Assembly (NCBI GenBank): GCA_023397475.1
Contig: JAEWUD010000048.1
Span: 62,001 to 126,000, forward strand
DNA: 64,000 nucleotides
Source: Bacillota bacterium
GTDB lineage: Bacteria; Bacillota; Clostridia; Saccharofermentanales; Saccharofermentanaceae
Direction: 5' to 3'
In this document: positions 50,127 to 58,971 of the stretch, in pieces
Layout of the letters: the number at the start of each line of letters is the position of its first letter
Numbering within the stretch: the first letter of the stretch is position 1
The notes under the pieces: generated by a model
Seen by the model: the letters and a program-made list of their open reading frames with translations, nothing else
The model's database searches: none
What the model was told of the DNA's origin: nothing
Made by a program: the position numbers and the translations under genes

Positions 50127-51899
50127 TTGAAGCAGATCCTCTTAGGTAATGAAGCGGTGGCCCGTGGCGCATATGAAGCCGGAGTCAAGGTTGTATCCTC
50201 ATATCCGGGAACGCCGAGTACGGAGATCACCGAATCGGTGGCCCAATATGAACGCATCTATTGCGAATGGGCGACCAACGAGAAGGTTGGAGCGGAGGTT
50301 GCGATCGGCGCTTCGATTCGTGGTGCGAGAGCTCTGACCTGCATGAAGCATGTCGGCGTTAATGTCGCGGCCGACCCTCTGTTTACGGCGTCCTATACCG
50401 GTGTTAACGGCGGACTGGTTTTTGTCGCAGCCGATGACCCGGGTATGCATAGTTCCCAGAATGAACAGGACAGCAGAAATTACGCGCGTGCCGCAAAGGT
50501 TCCGATGCTTGAACCTTCGGACAGTCAGGAATGTAAAGATTACCTTGTGCATGCTTTCACCCTTTCGGAGCGGTATGATACGCCGGTCATGATAAGGTTA
50601 CATACGAGAATCTCTCATTCACGTTCGGTCGTCGAGCTGGGTGATCCGCAAGAGCTTGTCGTGCGACCGTACGAGAAGAATATTGATAAGTTTGTGATGA
50701 TGCCGGGCATGGCAATTAAGAGGCATGTGGTTGTCGAAGATCGGATGCGTAAATTGGCGGAGGATTCCTCGGATTTATCTACGAAGATCGGTCTCCATCA
50801 AATGGAACTTCGTTCTCCCAAGCTGGGGATTATCACTTCCGGCGCGACCTATCAATATGTGCGAGAAGCTTTGCCGGATGCAAGTGTTCTGAAGCTCGGT
50901 ATGATCTGGCCGCTTCCGACCGATTTAATCCGCGATTTCGCTGCGAAGGTCGAGAAGCTCGTCATCGTGGAAGAACTCGATCCTTTCCTCGAGACCGAGA
51001 TTCGAGCGGCGGGCATTGCCTGTGAGGGCAAGGCGCTGTTTTCGCTACTGGGAGAATACTCCACCATGAAGATTCGCAGTGTGCTGTCGGATCTGCCCAC
51101 TCCGGTATCTGCGGTTGGCGATATTGATCTTCCGGCAACGCCGGGAAGACCGCCTGTTATGTGTGCCGGATGCCCGCACAAGGGTCTTTTTCTGGCGCTT
51201 TCCCGCATGAGACTTAAAGTTACGGGAGATATCGGTTGCTATACCCTCGGCGCGCTGCCTCCGACGTCCGCAATGGATGCATGCGTCTGTATGGGGGCTT
51301 CGATCGGAATGGCGCACGGATTTGATAAAGCGACGGATGGCGAGGAATCAAGAAATACGGTCGCGGTTATCGGCGACTCGACATTTCTTCATTCGGGAAT
51401 AACCAATATCGTCAATGCCGTGTACAATCAGAGCAGTATTACCGTACTCATTCTCGACAACTCCATCACCGGCATGACCGGACATCAGCAGAATGCATCC
51501 ACGGGTTTGGATATCCGGCTCCGACCGGCACCTGCGGTAGACCTAGAGGCGATATGTCGGGCGGTGGGCGTAACTTCAATTCAGGTCGTCGACCCTGTCG
51601 ACACCTTTGAGACACAGAGGATAATTCGGGAAGAACTGGATAAGGATACCGTGTCAGTTGTTATCGCGCGTCGGCCGTGTGCCTTAATTCCTTCCGGGAA
51701 AGCATCGAAGGGCAAGTATACCTCCGTCGATTATTCGGCATGTAAGGCCTGTGGCGCATGTATTCGTATGATGTGTCCGGCGCTCACGGAAGGTTCTGAC
51801 AAGATGCCGGTTATCGATGAGGAAACCTGTAATGCATGTGGACTATGCATCAATTTGTGCAAGTTTGACGCTCTTCACAAGGAGGGAGACAACAAATGA
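50127..51899 (+). CDS. iorA: Indolepyruvate:ferredoxin oxidoreductase, alpha subunit
   Basis: A 590-residue TPP enzyme subunit oxidising aryl pyruvates from aromatic amino acids to aryl-acetyl-CoA, reducing ferredoxin. The N-terminal part has SSYPGTPSTEITE (about residue 24), and the TPP motif is GDIGCYTLGALPP (about 368) with GDSTFLHSGITNIV following. Two [4Fe-4S] motifs close the protein, CKACGACIRMMCP (about 536) and CNACGLCINLCK (about 568). The start is TTG at 50127 with AAGGTGGGG eight bases before it. iorB overlaps its stop. Confidence 0.95.
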   Translation: MKQILLGNEAVARGAYEAGVKVVSSYPGTPSTEITESVAQYERIYCEWATNEKVGAEVAIGASIRGARALTCMKHVGVNVAADPLFTASYTGVNGGLVFVAADDPGMHSSQNEQDSRNYARAAKVPMLEPSDSQECKDYLVHAFTLSERYDTPVMIRLHTRISHSRSVVELGDPQELVVRPYEKNIDKFVMMPGMAIKRHVVVEDRMRKLAEDSSDLSTKIGLHQMELRSPKLGIITSGATYQYVREALPDASVLKLGMIWPLPTDLIRDFAAKVEKLVIVEELDPFLETEIRAAGIACEGKALFSLLGEYSTMKIRSVLSDLPTPVSAVGDIDLPATPGRPPVMCAGCPHKGLFLALSRMRLKVTGDIGCYTLGALPPTSAMDACVCMGASIGMAHGFDKATDGEESRNTVAVIGDSTFLHSGITNIVNAVYNQSSITVLILDNSITGMTGHQQNASTGLDIRLRPAPAVDLEAICRAVGVTSIQVVDPVDTFETQRIIREELDKDTVSVVIARRPCALIPSGKASKGKYTSVDYSACKACGACIRMMCPALTEGSDKMPVIDEETCNACGLCINLCKFDALHKEGDNK

Positions 51900-52552
51900 C
51901 AGCAAATACCGAGATGGAAATCTCTTCCAAACTAGATCATCCGAACGGCCTCAAACTCAACATTGTTTTGGCCGGCGTCGGCGGGCAGGGAACCTTGGTC
52001 GCGGGCAAACTCTTAGGGAATGTCGCCATGCGCATGGGACTTGACGCGAAGGTATCCGAGGTTCACGGAATGAGTCAGCGCGGCGGATCCGTGATCACGT
52101 ATGTGCGCATCGCAGAGAAGGTGTTCTCTCCGCTTGTTGAGGAAGGGAGTGCGGACTTCATTCTTGCCTTTGAAGAATTGGAAGGTATGCGATGGTCGCG
52201 TCTTCTGACCAAGGGAGGGAAGTTGCTTCTGAACACGCAACAGATCAAGCCGCTTCCGGTTCTTATGAAGAAGGCCTCTTATCCAGAGGAGATTGCTTCG
52301 ACACTGGAAGATGCGACAGATTCCGAGTCCGATGTAAGATCTTTTGATGCTCTGTCCGCAGCTTTGTCTGTGGGAAGTTCGAAGGCCGTCAACATGGTCA
52401 TGATCGGAGCTTTGTCACATTTCACGAACATTCCGATCTCCCTCTGGGAGGAGGCAATTGCCGATGCGTTCGCCGGCAAGGAGAAATTGATTCCGATGAA
52501 CCGCAAAGCATTTGAAGCCGGTCGGAATCTCGTCGCAACCTCAGGTTCATAA
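51896..52552 (+). CDS. iorB: Indolepyruvate:ferredoxin oxidoreductase, beta subunit
   Basis: A 218-residue partner of IorA with the VLAGVGGQGTLVAGKLLGNVA fold (two units from about residue 24) and EVHGMSQRGGSVITYVRI (about 55), as in gamma-type CoA-binding subunits. It starts within the iorA stop (ATGA), preceded by AAGGAGGGAG. An unusual 20-residue polar N-terminus precedes the conserved part. Confidence 0.94.
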   Translation: MTANTEMEISSKLDHPNGLKLNIVLAGVGGQGTLVAGKLLGNVAMRMGLDAKVSEVHGMSQRGGSVITYVRIAEKVFSPLVEEGSADFILAFEELEGMRWSRLLTKGGKLLLNTQQIKPLPVLMKKASYPEEIASTLEDATDSESDVRSFDALSAALSVGSSKAVNMVMIGALSHFTNIPISLWEEAIADAFAGKEKLIPMNRKAFEAGRNLVATSGS

Positions 52553-52598
52553 GGTATAATTGATATAGATCTATTGCAATACCTAAGGAGGACTCTGT

Positions 52599-53030
52599 AT
52601 GTTGGTGAAGCAGATTAATGTTTTTCTTGAGAACCAATCAGGACGGCTTGCCGAGGTGACAAGAACACTCGGTGAGAACAACATCGACATTCGTGCGCTT
52701 TACATTGCGGATACCGCGGAGTATGGCATTCTCCGCATGATCGTCGATAAGCCGGATGCCGCCGTCGAGATCCTCACCAAAGCGGATTTTACCGTAAGTA
52801 GCACGCCGGTCATCGCGATTGCGGTTGCGGATAAGCCGGGAACTCTCGATCATGCGCTTTCCGTTCTTTCGGACGGTGAGTTATCTCTCGAGTATCTGTA
52901 TGCTTATGTCGGACGTTCTTCCAATGACGCGGTTGTTGTCATTCGAGTTCAGGATCCTACTCTCGCCCTGAAGAAGCTCGCGGAAGCGGGTATTCGTGTC
53001 CTCTCATCTGAGGAGGTTTACGGCGTCTGA
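52599..53030 (+). CDS. Tandem ACT-domain protein
   Basis: A 143-residue protein made of two ACT domains (about residues 3-66 and 70-140): INVFLENQSGRLAEVTRTLG opens the first and IAVADKPGTLDHALSVLSDG the second. ACT domains bind amino acids. Proteins of this kind commonly sit beside iorAB and phenylacetate-CoA ligase genes, suggesting sensing of aromatic or branched amino acids; the ligase is absent here. AAGGAGGA lies eight bases before the ATG. Its stop overlaps the next ATG. Confidence 0.88.
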   Translation: MLVKQINVFLENQSGRLAEVTRTLGENNIDIRALYIADTAEYGILRMIVDKPDAAVEILTKADFTVSSTPVIAIAVADKPGTLDHALSVLSDGELSLEYLYAYVGRSSNDAVVVIRVQDPTLALKKLAEAGIRVLSSEEVYGV

Positions 53031-54304
53031 TGGAGAATCCTTATCTCTCCTACGGTATCTCTGATCGCGTTTATCGCCTGTCGCAAGATGCCATGATCCG
53101 GGTTCATCCTGTTTTCTCGCGTATTGAAGAGATACGCGAATTTAATCAGCTTCGAGTGCTTGGGGCATTTCAAGATTCTCGGCTCTCCGACTCGCATTTC
53201 GGCGCCTCGACGGGCTATGGGTACGATGATGTGGGAAGGCAGAAGATTGAAGAGATCTACGCATCGATTTTCGGTGGGGAATCCGCATATGTTCGCCTTC
53301 AGATCAGCTCGGGAACACAGGCGATTGCGATGTGTCTTTTCGGGAATCTGAGACCGGGAGACGAACTTCTGTCGGTTACCGGGTTACCTTACGACTCGCT
53401 TATTTCGACCATCGGCGGACCGTCAACATCACATGATGATGTTGGTTCACTTTACGATTTTGGCATAAGCTTCCGGTCTGTGGATCTTCGTCCGGACGGA
53501 GATCCGGATCTTGTGGCCATCACGTCTGCCATTCGCGAGAATACGCGAATGATATACATCCAGAAGTCCAAAGGATATTCGTCGCGGAGAAGTCTTGCCG
53601 GCGATGACCTTCGCGCGATCATCCGAACCGTACGCGCTGTTAGCGCGAATATTATCATCTTTGTCGATAACTGCTATGGTGAGTTTGTTGAGACAATGGA
53701 GCCCTGCGCTCACGGTGCGGATCTCTGCGCCGGATCCTTAATTAAGAATCCCGGTGCAGGATTATGCCCGACAGGCGGTTATATCGTAGGGCGTTCTTCT
53801 CTGGTTGAGAAGGCTGCCTCTCGCGCTTCGGCTCCGGGTCTTGGAAGTCATGTGGGTCCGTCACTCGGTTTCAATCGGACCATTGCGCAAGGAATATTTA
53901 TGGCTCCTCACATCGTCGCGGAGTGTCTGAAGGGAGCCGTATTTGCGGCGGCCATGTTCGAATCTGCCGGATTCTCATCCTCGCCCAAAGCAGAGGATAT
54001 GCGAGGAGATATCGTACAGAGTGTGACGTTTCACCGGGGCGAGCAGGTCGTTGATTTCTGCCGGATTATTCAGGCATCAAGTCCCGTCGACGCATTTGTT
54101 TCGCCGGAGCCTTGGGCCATGCCGGGATATGATTCGCCGGTGGTTATGGCCGCCGGAACTTTTGTCCAAGGATCGTCGGTCGAATTGTCTGCCGACGGAC
54201 CGATCAAACCTCCCTTTATCGCATATATGCAGGGGGGACTAGTCTATGAACAAACCAAACTCGCGGTCATGCGTTCTGTCGAAAAGATGGGGGTTCTCGC
54301 CTGA
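53030..54304 (+). CDS. Methionine gamma-lyase/aluminium-resistance-family PLP enzyme
   Basis: A 424-residue fold-type I PLP protein of the group annotated as YnbB or aluminium resistance protein. HFGASTGYGYDDVGRQKIEE (about residue 57), QISSGTQAIAMCLFG (about 92), the aspartate in IIIFVDNCYGEFVE (about 208) and the PLP lysine in GSLIKNPGAGLCPTGGYI (about 240) are all present, so it should be active on sulfur amino acids. ATG overlaps the ACT-gene stop (TGATG). The next gene starts in its own stop, showing tight coupling. Confidence 0.88.
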   Translation: MENPYLSYGISDRVYRLSQDAMIRVHPVFSRIEEIREFNQLRVLGAFQDSRLSDSHFGASTGYGYDDVGRQKIEEIYASIFGGESAYVRLQISSGTQAIAMCLFGNLRPGDELLSVTGLPYDSLISTIGGPSTSHDDVGSLYDFGISFRSVDLRPDGDPDLVAITSAIRENTRMIYIQKSKGYSSRRSLAGDDLRAIIRTVRAVSANIIIFVDNCYGEFVETMEPCAHGADLCAGSLIKNPGAGLCPTGGYIVGRSSLVEKAASRASAPGLGSHVGPSLGFNRTIAQGIFMAPHIVAECLKGAVFAAAMFESAGFSSSPKAEDMRGDIVQSVTFHRGEQVVDFCRIIQASSPVDAFVSPEPWAMPGYDSPVVMAAGTFVQGSSVELSADGPIKPPFIAYMQGGLVYEQTKLAVMRSVEKMGVLA

Positions 54305-55812
54305 TGCCGGATAATCGAGAGAATAATCGTCGAAACTCTAAGCCAACTTCTTCGGAGTCGAGGGGCAGGAATCCGCGTACAAACGCAGGAAATCCTTCCC
54401 GGAGACCTTCCGCTGCCTCGCGCAAATCCCCGGCTCCTGCGAAGAATAACGAACGGCAACGGCCTTCGTCGGTTCTTCGAGAGAAAACGTCGAGAGAAGG
54501 CAGTTCCGGCGCGCGCGTCCGCCATATCGACCATATACGCAACGTCAAACGCAAGAGAACAACAAGAAGTGCGCTGCTCCTTTGGCTGATCGTTCCTCTA
54601 TTTATGGTTGTCGCGGCGGCGGCGACACTTTATGTCACAGACTATGTCGCACCGAAGCCCAACTATGCTTTCGTTACGCGAGGCGTGATAGAGCACACGA
54701 TCGGGGCTTCTGCCTTGATCATTCGTGATGAGACTGCTTATCTATCATCGACAGAGGGCGAACTTGTCACAATGGCTCTCGAGGGAAGCCGCGTATCCAA
54801 GGATCAGGATCTTGCGATGGTTATTCCGGAAGATGCCAAGGAGACTGCCGAACAGCTGAATCTTCTGCAACAGCAAATTGTCGATCGTCAGCGTGAGCTT
54901 CTGGCCGCCGGAAAAGGGCCTGAAGCCGAAGCAATCTACGATGAGTCGGATACGAATATCGTTCCGATCATCAATATGATACGACTGGACGCGATCACAG
55001 GAACACAGGCGAATCTCGTCTCGTACACGTCATCGATTCAAGTCCTGATGGATACCCGGGACAATGCTTTACAATCCGTGGATTTTCAGGACGAACAACT
55101 CAACGCGCTCCTTGCGCAAAAAGAATCGCTCGAATCTTCTCTGGCTACGAATGCGACAAGGTTTCGTGCCGAGGTTCCCGGAATCGTATCCTATAAACTG
55201 GACGGTCTCGAAGCGAAATTATCCTCCGCTGCGGTTTCCGTACTCACACCGAGTGAGTTGGATGCCTATCTTTCCGGCTCAAACGGGACGATGATGAGTG
55301 ACCTTCATGTCGAATCCAATACCAACGCCTTCCGTATTTGTCAGAATGCCGAGCAATATTTTGCGATGGTTGTTCCGGGAGCTTCGGTCAATGATTTTCC
55401 GATAGATGCCTCGGTTGACATACGTATCACCAACGAGGGAATTCTGATCAATGATCTCAAGATTGTGCGCTCACTCCAGAGCCTTGACGGCGTGTTTATT
55501 GTGATGCAGACATCCTCCAGTGTCGAACGACTCCTGGATCGTCGAACAGTAGAGATCGAGATCATTCGCAAATCGACCTCCGGACTCAAAGTCCCGGTGG
55601 CCTCCTTAATCGATCCTGATTATACAACGGGTTACGCCCAGATGATGTATAACGCTTCCGGCTATGCTCGTTTGATGACGGTTAAAGTCAACGATCATGA
55701 TCGCGAGTACGCGATCGTCGAACCGGCGGAAGGATTCGATATTCCGAATGACAGTACCATTATCATCACAAATCCACAAACAATCTCGGAAGGGGAGAAG
55801 GTAGAACAATGA
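54304..55812 (+). CDS. HlyD-like single-pass membrane protein in the sepF-yggS cluster
   Basis: A 502-residue protein. About 85 residues at the N-terminus are strongly basic and Ser/Pro/Arg/Asn-rich and probably disordered in the cytoplasm. A membrane helix follows (about 90-115). The outer part has a split barrel-sandwich or lipoyl-like half (YLSSTEGELVTMALEGSRV, about 150), a helical hairpin (about 180-285) and a second half (FRAEVPGIVSYKLDGLE, about 288). This is the shape of membrane-fusion or HlyD-type adaptors, yet no ABC or RND pump is adjacent. The position before yggS and sepF suggests a division- or wall-related role; that is inference. Confidence 0.75.
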   Translation: MPDNRENNRRNSKPTSSESRGRNPRTNAGNPSRRPSAASRKSPAPAKNNERQRPSSVLREKTSREGSSGARVRHIDHIRNVKRKRTTRSALLLWLIVPLFMVVAAAATLYVTDYVAPKPNYAFVTRGVIEHTIGASALIIRDETAYLSSTEGELVTMALEGSRVSKDQDLAMVIPEDAKETAEQLNLLQQQIVDRQRELLAAGKGPEAEAIYDESDTNIVPIINMIRLDAITGTQANLVSYTSSIQVLMDTRDNALQSVDFQDEQLNALLAQKESLESSLATNATRFRAEVPGIVSYKLDGLEAKLSSAAVSVLTPSELDAYLSGSNGTMMSDLHVESNTNAFRICQNAEQYFAMVVPGASVNDFPIDASVDIRITNEGILINDLKIVRSLQSLDGVFIVMQTSSSVERLLDRRTVEIEIIRKSTSGLKVPVASLIDPDYTTGYAQMMYNASGYARLMTVKVNDHDREYAIVEPAEGFDIPNDSTIIITNPQTISEGEKVEQ

Positions 55813-56534
55813 CAGTCGATACAAACTCGGATCTCCGGGAGAGAATTGCAGAGCGACTATTTCTGGTTCGTGATCAGATTTCGGAGGCGGCCAAGGCCGC
55901 GGGCAGGGACACAAATGACATAACCCTCATCGGCGTGTCGAAGTATTTCCCTCCGGAGTACGCAAGAACAGCCGTTGAGCTCGGGCTTATCGACCTTGGG
56001 GAGAATCGTGTTCAGGAACTTCTCGAAAAGTCCGATTATCTCGCTTCGTATAACCTTCACCCGCGTTGGCATTTGATTGGGACGCTGCAGTCTCGTAAGG
56101 TCCGGAGTGTTGTCGGACGAAGCGAGCTGATTCATTCCGTGGATTCGACAAAGAGGATCGAGGAGATCGACGAAGCATCTTCATCGATCCGCTTCTGTTC
56201 GGATATCTTGCTCCAAGTGAACGTTTCAGGAGAAGAGTCGAAGCATGGTTTCTCGCCGGATGACGTTTCACGTGCGGTAGAAGCCGCCGCCGGTTTGGAG
56301 AATATTCGACTTCGCGGAATCATGACGATGGCGCCGATCCGAACGGAAGAAACGGATCCGTATGATGTGTTTCGGAAGACGAAAGACTTATTTGACAGGA
56401 TTACCACGGCATACCCTTCGTGTGCAGATTTTAATATTTTGTCTATGGGCATGAGTCAGGATTACATAGACGCAATTCAATGTGGCGCGACGCATATACG
56501 TATCGGAACCGCTATTTTCGGGCATCGTGACTGA
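55809..56534 (+). CDS. yggS: YggS/PROSC-family PLP homeostasis protein
   Basis: A 241-residue alanine-racemase-fold protein that carries PLP and buffers its supply. The PLP lysine is in LIGVSKYFPPE (about residue 44). ENRVQELLEKSDYL (about 70), WHLIGTLQSRKVR (about 86) and the C-terminal LSMGMSQDYIDAIQCGATHIR (in two parts, about 210) are diagnostic. It starts in the stop of the HlyD-like gene (ATGA) with GGAGAAGG upstream. The yggS-sepF association is conserved in Gram-positive bacteria. Confidence 0.95.
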   Translation: MTVDTNSDLRERIAERLFLVRDQISEAAKAAGRDTNDITLIGVSKYFPPEYARTAVELGLIDLGENRVQELLEKSDYLASYNLHPRWHLIGTLQSRKVRSVVGRSELIHSVDSTKRIEEIDEASSSIRFCSDILLQVNVSGEESKHGFSPDDVSRAVEAAAGLENIRLRGIMTMAPIRTEETDPYDVFRKTKDLFDRITTAYPSCADFNILSMGMSQDYIDAIQCGATHIRIGTAIFGHRD

Positions 56535-56623
56535 TTTTTCGGTGTTTCCCGTAAAGCGATTGTCAAATTTGCTTAGTATTATTTCTGTGTAATTACATAT
56601 GCTTTACTTGTTACGATATGCTC

Positions 56624-56652
56624 TTGATTCCTCTGGCAGGGACTTCTATACT
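56624..56652 (+). promoter_or_regulatory. sepF promoter
   Basis: TTGATT (56624-56629) and TATACT (56647-56652) are 17 bases apart in the 201-base gap after yggS, about 84 bases before the sepF start. No terminator is evident after yggS, so some read-through is possible. Confidence 0.65.
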
Positions 56653-56735
56653 GACCATGTGGTTCAAAACTTGGACTGTGATTACCATTGGTCGCGTATA
56701 GATCTCTTTATAAGTTTATTTTGGAGGTAAGAAAG

Positions 56736-57284
56736 ATGGCAGGCTTTTTCAAGAAAATCGTAGATAAGATTTCCGGATATCCCGATGAGTCGGATATCGA
56801 TTACGACAATGAGTATGGCTACGACGAAGCCTCGGCCGATCAGTATGGATATTCCGCGCAACCGGAATATGCTCAGCCTCAGGAAGCGCCTTACACAGCT
56901 CCCGCTTTCCAGCAGGAGAAGATGTACACCGCTCCGGCACACACATCCGCTCCCAAGGTAGTTCCGATCAAGACGTCTGTTCCCGGCGAACAGCAGCTTG
57001 TCATCTTGCAGCCGAACAATATCCAGTCCGCTCAACGCGTCTGTGATCACCTTCGTGCCGGCCATACCGTCATCTGCAACATCGAGAATGTCGACGCCAA
57101 GGTAGCGCAGCGTGTTATCGATTTCATCTCCGGTTCCACCTATGCCATGGACGGCAATGTTAAGCCGATCGACGCCCGTGCACACAGTTTTGTTGCCGTG
57201 CCGCGTTCCGTCAGCCTAATCGATAAGGACATGGCTCCGCAGGAGACCGAGGAGTATGTCGCCCCTTTCCGCATGGCGCACTAA
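56736..57284 (+). CDS. sepF: Cell division protein SepF
   Basis: A 182-residue FtsZ-membrane tether. The amphipathic membrane-binding start is MAGFFKKIVDKISGY. A Tyr/Asp/Gln-rich disordered linker spans about residues 18-75, and the globular dimer domain follows (VVPIKTSVPGEQQLVIL; VIDFISGSTYAMDG, about 130). GGAGG lies seven bases before the ATG at 56736; the upstream in-frame extension lacks a ribosome site. It follows yggS and precedes a pantothenate kinase gene. Confidence 0.94.
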   Translation: MAGFFKKIVDKISGYPDESDIDYDNEYGYDEASADQYGYSAQPEYAQPQEAPYTAPAFQQEKMYTAPAHTSAPKVVPIKTSVPGEQQLVILQPNNIQSAQRVCDHLRAGHTVICNIENVDAKVAQRVIDFISGSTYAMDGNVKPIDARAHSFVAVPRSVSLIDKDMAPQETEEYVAPFRMAH

Positions 57285-57321
57285 TCATTAACATCACCTC
57301 GTACTTTAAAGGAGAACCGAC

Positions 57322-58137
57322 ATGGGAATTGTAATCGGCCTTGATGTCGGTGGCAGTACGACAAAAATCGTTGGGGTTCTCGATCAGAAGGTGATCAGCC
57401 ATGAGCTTGTTCGCGCAACCGATCCGGTAGCGTCCGCTTTCGGTGCTCTAGGCAAATATCTTGATGCCAACCGCCTTCATATCTCTGATATTGACCGACT
57501 GATGATCACCGGTGTGGGAGCTTCGTTCCCCAACGGTGATCTTCTTGGTATTCAGACTCTTCGCGTACAGGAGTTTCTGGCGACCGGTCTCGGCGGACTT
57601 CACGTCAGCGGGTTGGATCACGCTGTCGTTGTCAGTATGGGAACCGGTACGGCGTTTGTCGATGCCAAGCCGGAAGTTGTTCGTCATATTATCGGATCCG
57701 GAGTCGGCGGAGGAACTGTCCTTGGGCTAGCCAATTCGATGCTCCATATTCGTGACTTCTCGCTGTTAACTGAACTTGCCTCCGAGGGAAGTCTTCAGCA
57801 TGTCGACCTGAATATCGGTGACATCTCGCGTATTGAGATCCCAGGCTTATCCATGGATACCACGGCCTCGAATTTCGGCAAAGTTATCGACGACGCGTCA
57901 CGGGAGGACATTGCTCTGGGAATCTTCAACCTGGTATTTCAGTCGATCGGAACGATGGCGGTTCTTGCCGCGCGTTCCGTCGGACTCAAGGATGTTGTTT
58001 TTACCGGTCGTATGACCGGCGTTCCGCAATGCAGAGAACTCTTCTCTGTTTTTTCGCAACTGTATCACGTGCAATTTCATGTGCCGGAACACGCAGAGTT
58101 TGCTACCGCCATCGGCGCTGCATTGTATACGGAATAA
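57322..58137 (+). CDS. coaW: Type II pantothenate kinase
   Basis: A 271-residue ASKHA-fold kinase for the first step of coenzyme A synthesis, or a close paralogue. IGLDVGGSTTKIVGV (residue 5) is the phosphate-1 loop and VVVSMGTGTAFV (about 106) the second. GSGVGGGTVLGLA (about 130) and GRMTGVPQCRELF with EFATAIGAALY at the end complete the family pattern. AAGGAG is seven bases before the ATG. Type II enzymes are typically resistant to CoA feedback. CoA supply would support the Vor and Ior enzymes of this genome. Confidence 0.88.
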   Translation: MGIVIGLDVGGSTTKIVGVLDQKVISHELVRATDPVASAFGALGKYLDANRLHISDIDRLMITGVGASFPNGDLLGIQTLRVQEFLATGLGGLHVSGLDHAVVVSMGTGTAFVDAKPEVVRHIIGSGVGGGTVLGLANSMLHIRDFSLLTELASEGSLQHVDLNIGDISRIEIPGLSMDTTASNFGKVIDDASREDIALGIFNLVFQSIGTMAVLAARSVGLKDVVFTGRMTGVPQCRELFSVFSQLYHVQFHVPEHAEFATAIGAALYTE

Positions 58138-58144
58138 GCGGACG

Positions 58145-58945
58145 ATGGAGAAGCGACGTCGAGCCTTCGAAATAGATGCTTTTCGCGGATATGCGGTCAT
58201 CGGAATGATTCTTTATCATTTTCTTTTTGATGTCCGTTATATCATGGGAATTAACGCGTTTGCATTCCAGGACTCCCTTTGGTTTTATGAGATCGTAAGG
58301 CCGTCGTGGACGCTGACGTTCATAGTCGTTGCGGGGATCAGCTCCTGTTTCTCGAGTAATTATTTCCGGCGGTCCGGCAAGATTTTTCTGGTATCGCTTC
58401 TCTTCTCCGGTGCGATGGCTGTCGCATCGCTAGTTTTTGATATGGAACTGTTTGTGTTTTTCAACGTTCTTCATCTTCTGACGGTAGGAACATTTAGTTA
58501 TGCGTTATTTATGCTTTTTGAGAAGAGATTTCTCCGGAAGCACGAAGGGGAACAAGCAATTATTGCTTTGTATAAGAAGCGCGTCATCGCGGCTTTAGCG
58601 CTATTGTCGGCCTTGCTTCTGTTCTTCGGAAGACTCACGATGCTCGCGGATATTCAGGTAAACGGGTACTGGCTACTGCCTCTTGGGATCTTGTCTAAGG
58701 ACACGGTAGGGATGGGGGACTATCTTCCGATTCTTCCCTGGATGGGTTTTTTTGTCATCGGACTTCTGATCGGACGCGTAGCCTACCCGGATAGAGAGAC
58801 ATTATTTCCCGCCGTACCGGATCGATTTACGAAGGTATTGCGTCCTCTATGCTTTCTTGGGAGACATTCCCTTCCGATCTATCTTTTTCATCAGGTGCCC
58901 TTACTCGCTATCCTCTTTCTCCTTCGATATGGTAATCTGATATAG
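58145..58945 (+). CDS. DUF1624/HGSNAT-like membrane protein
   Basis: A 266-residue protein with about seven membrane helices. IDAFRGYAVIGMILYHFLFD near the N-terminus carries the conserved histidine of the heparan-alpha-glucosaminide N-acetyltransferase catalytic domain, and FLGRHSLPIYLFHQVPLL closes it, as in acyltransferase-3-like proteins. It probably moves an acyl group across the membrane onto a surface sugar; substrate is unknown. The ATG at 58145 follows the kinase stop by seven bases without a strong ribosome site, so expression is likely coupled. Confidence 0.8.
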   Translation: MEKRRRAFEIDAFRGYAVIGMILYHFLFDVRYIMGINAFAFQDSLWFYEIVRPSWTLTFIVVAGISSCFSSNYFRRSGKIFLVSLLFSGAMAVASLVFDMELFVFFNVLHLLTVGTFSYALFMLFEKRFLRKHEGEQAIIALYKKRVIAALALLSALLLFFGRLTMLADIQVNGYWLLPLGILSKDTVGMGDYLPILPWMGFFVIGLLIGRVAYPDRETLFPAVPDRFTKVLRPLCFLGRHSLPIYLFHQVPLLAILFLLRYGNLI

Positions 58946-58971
58946 AGATCAGCTGAGAAGGAGATTTACCG

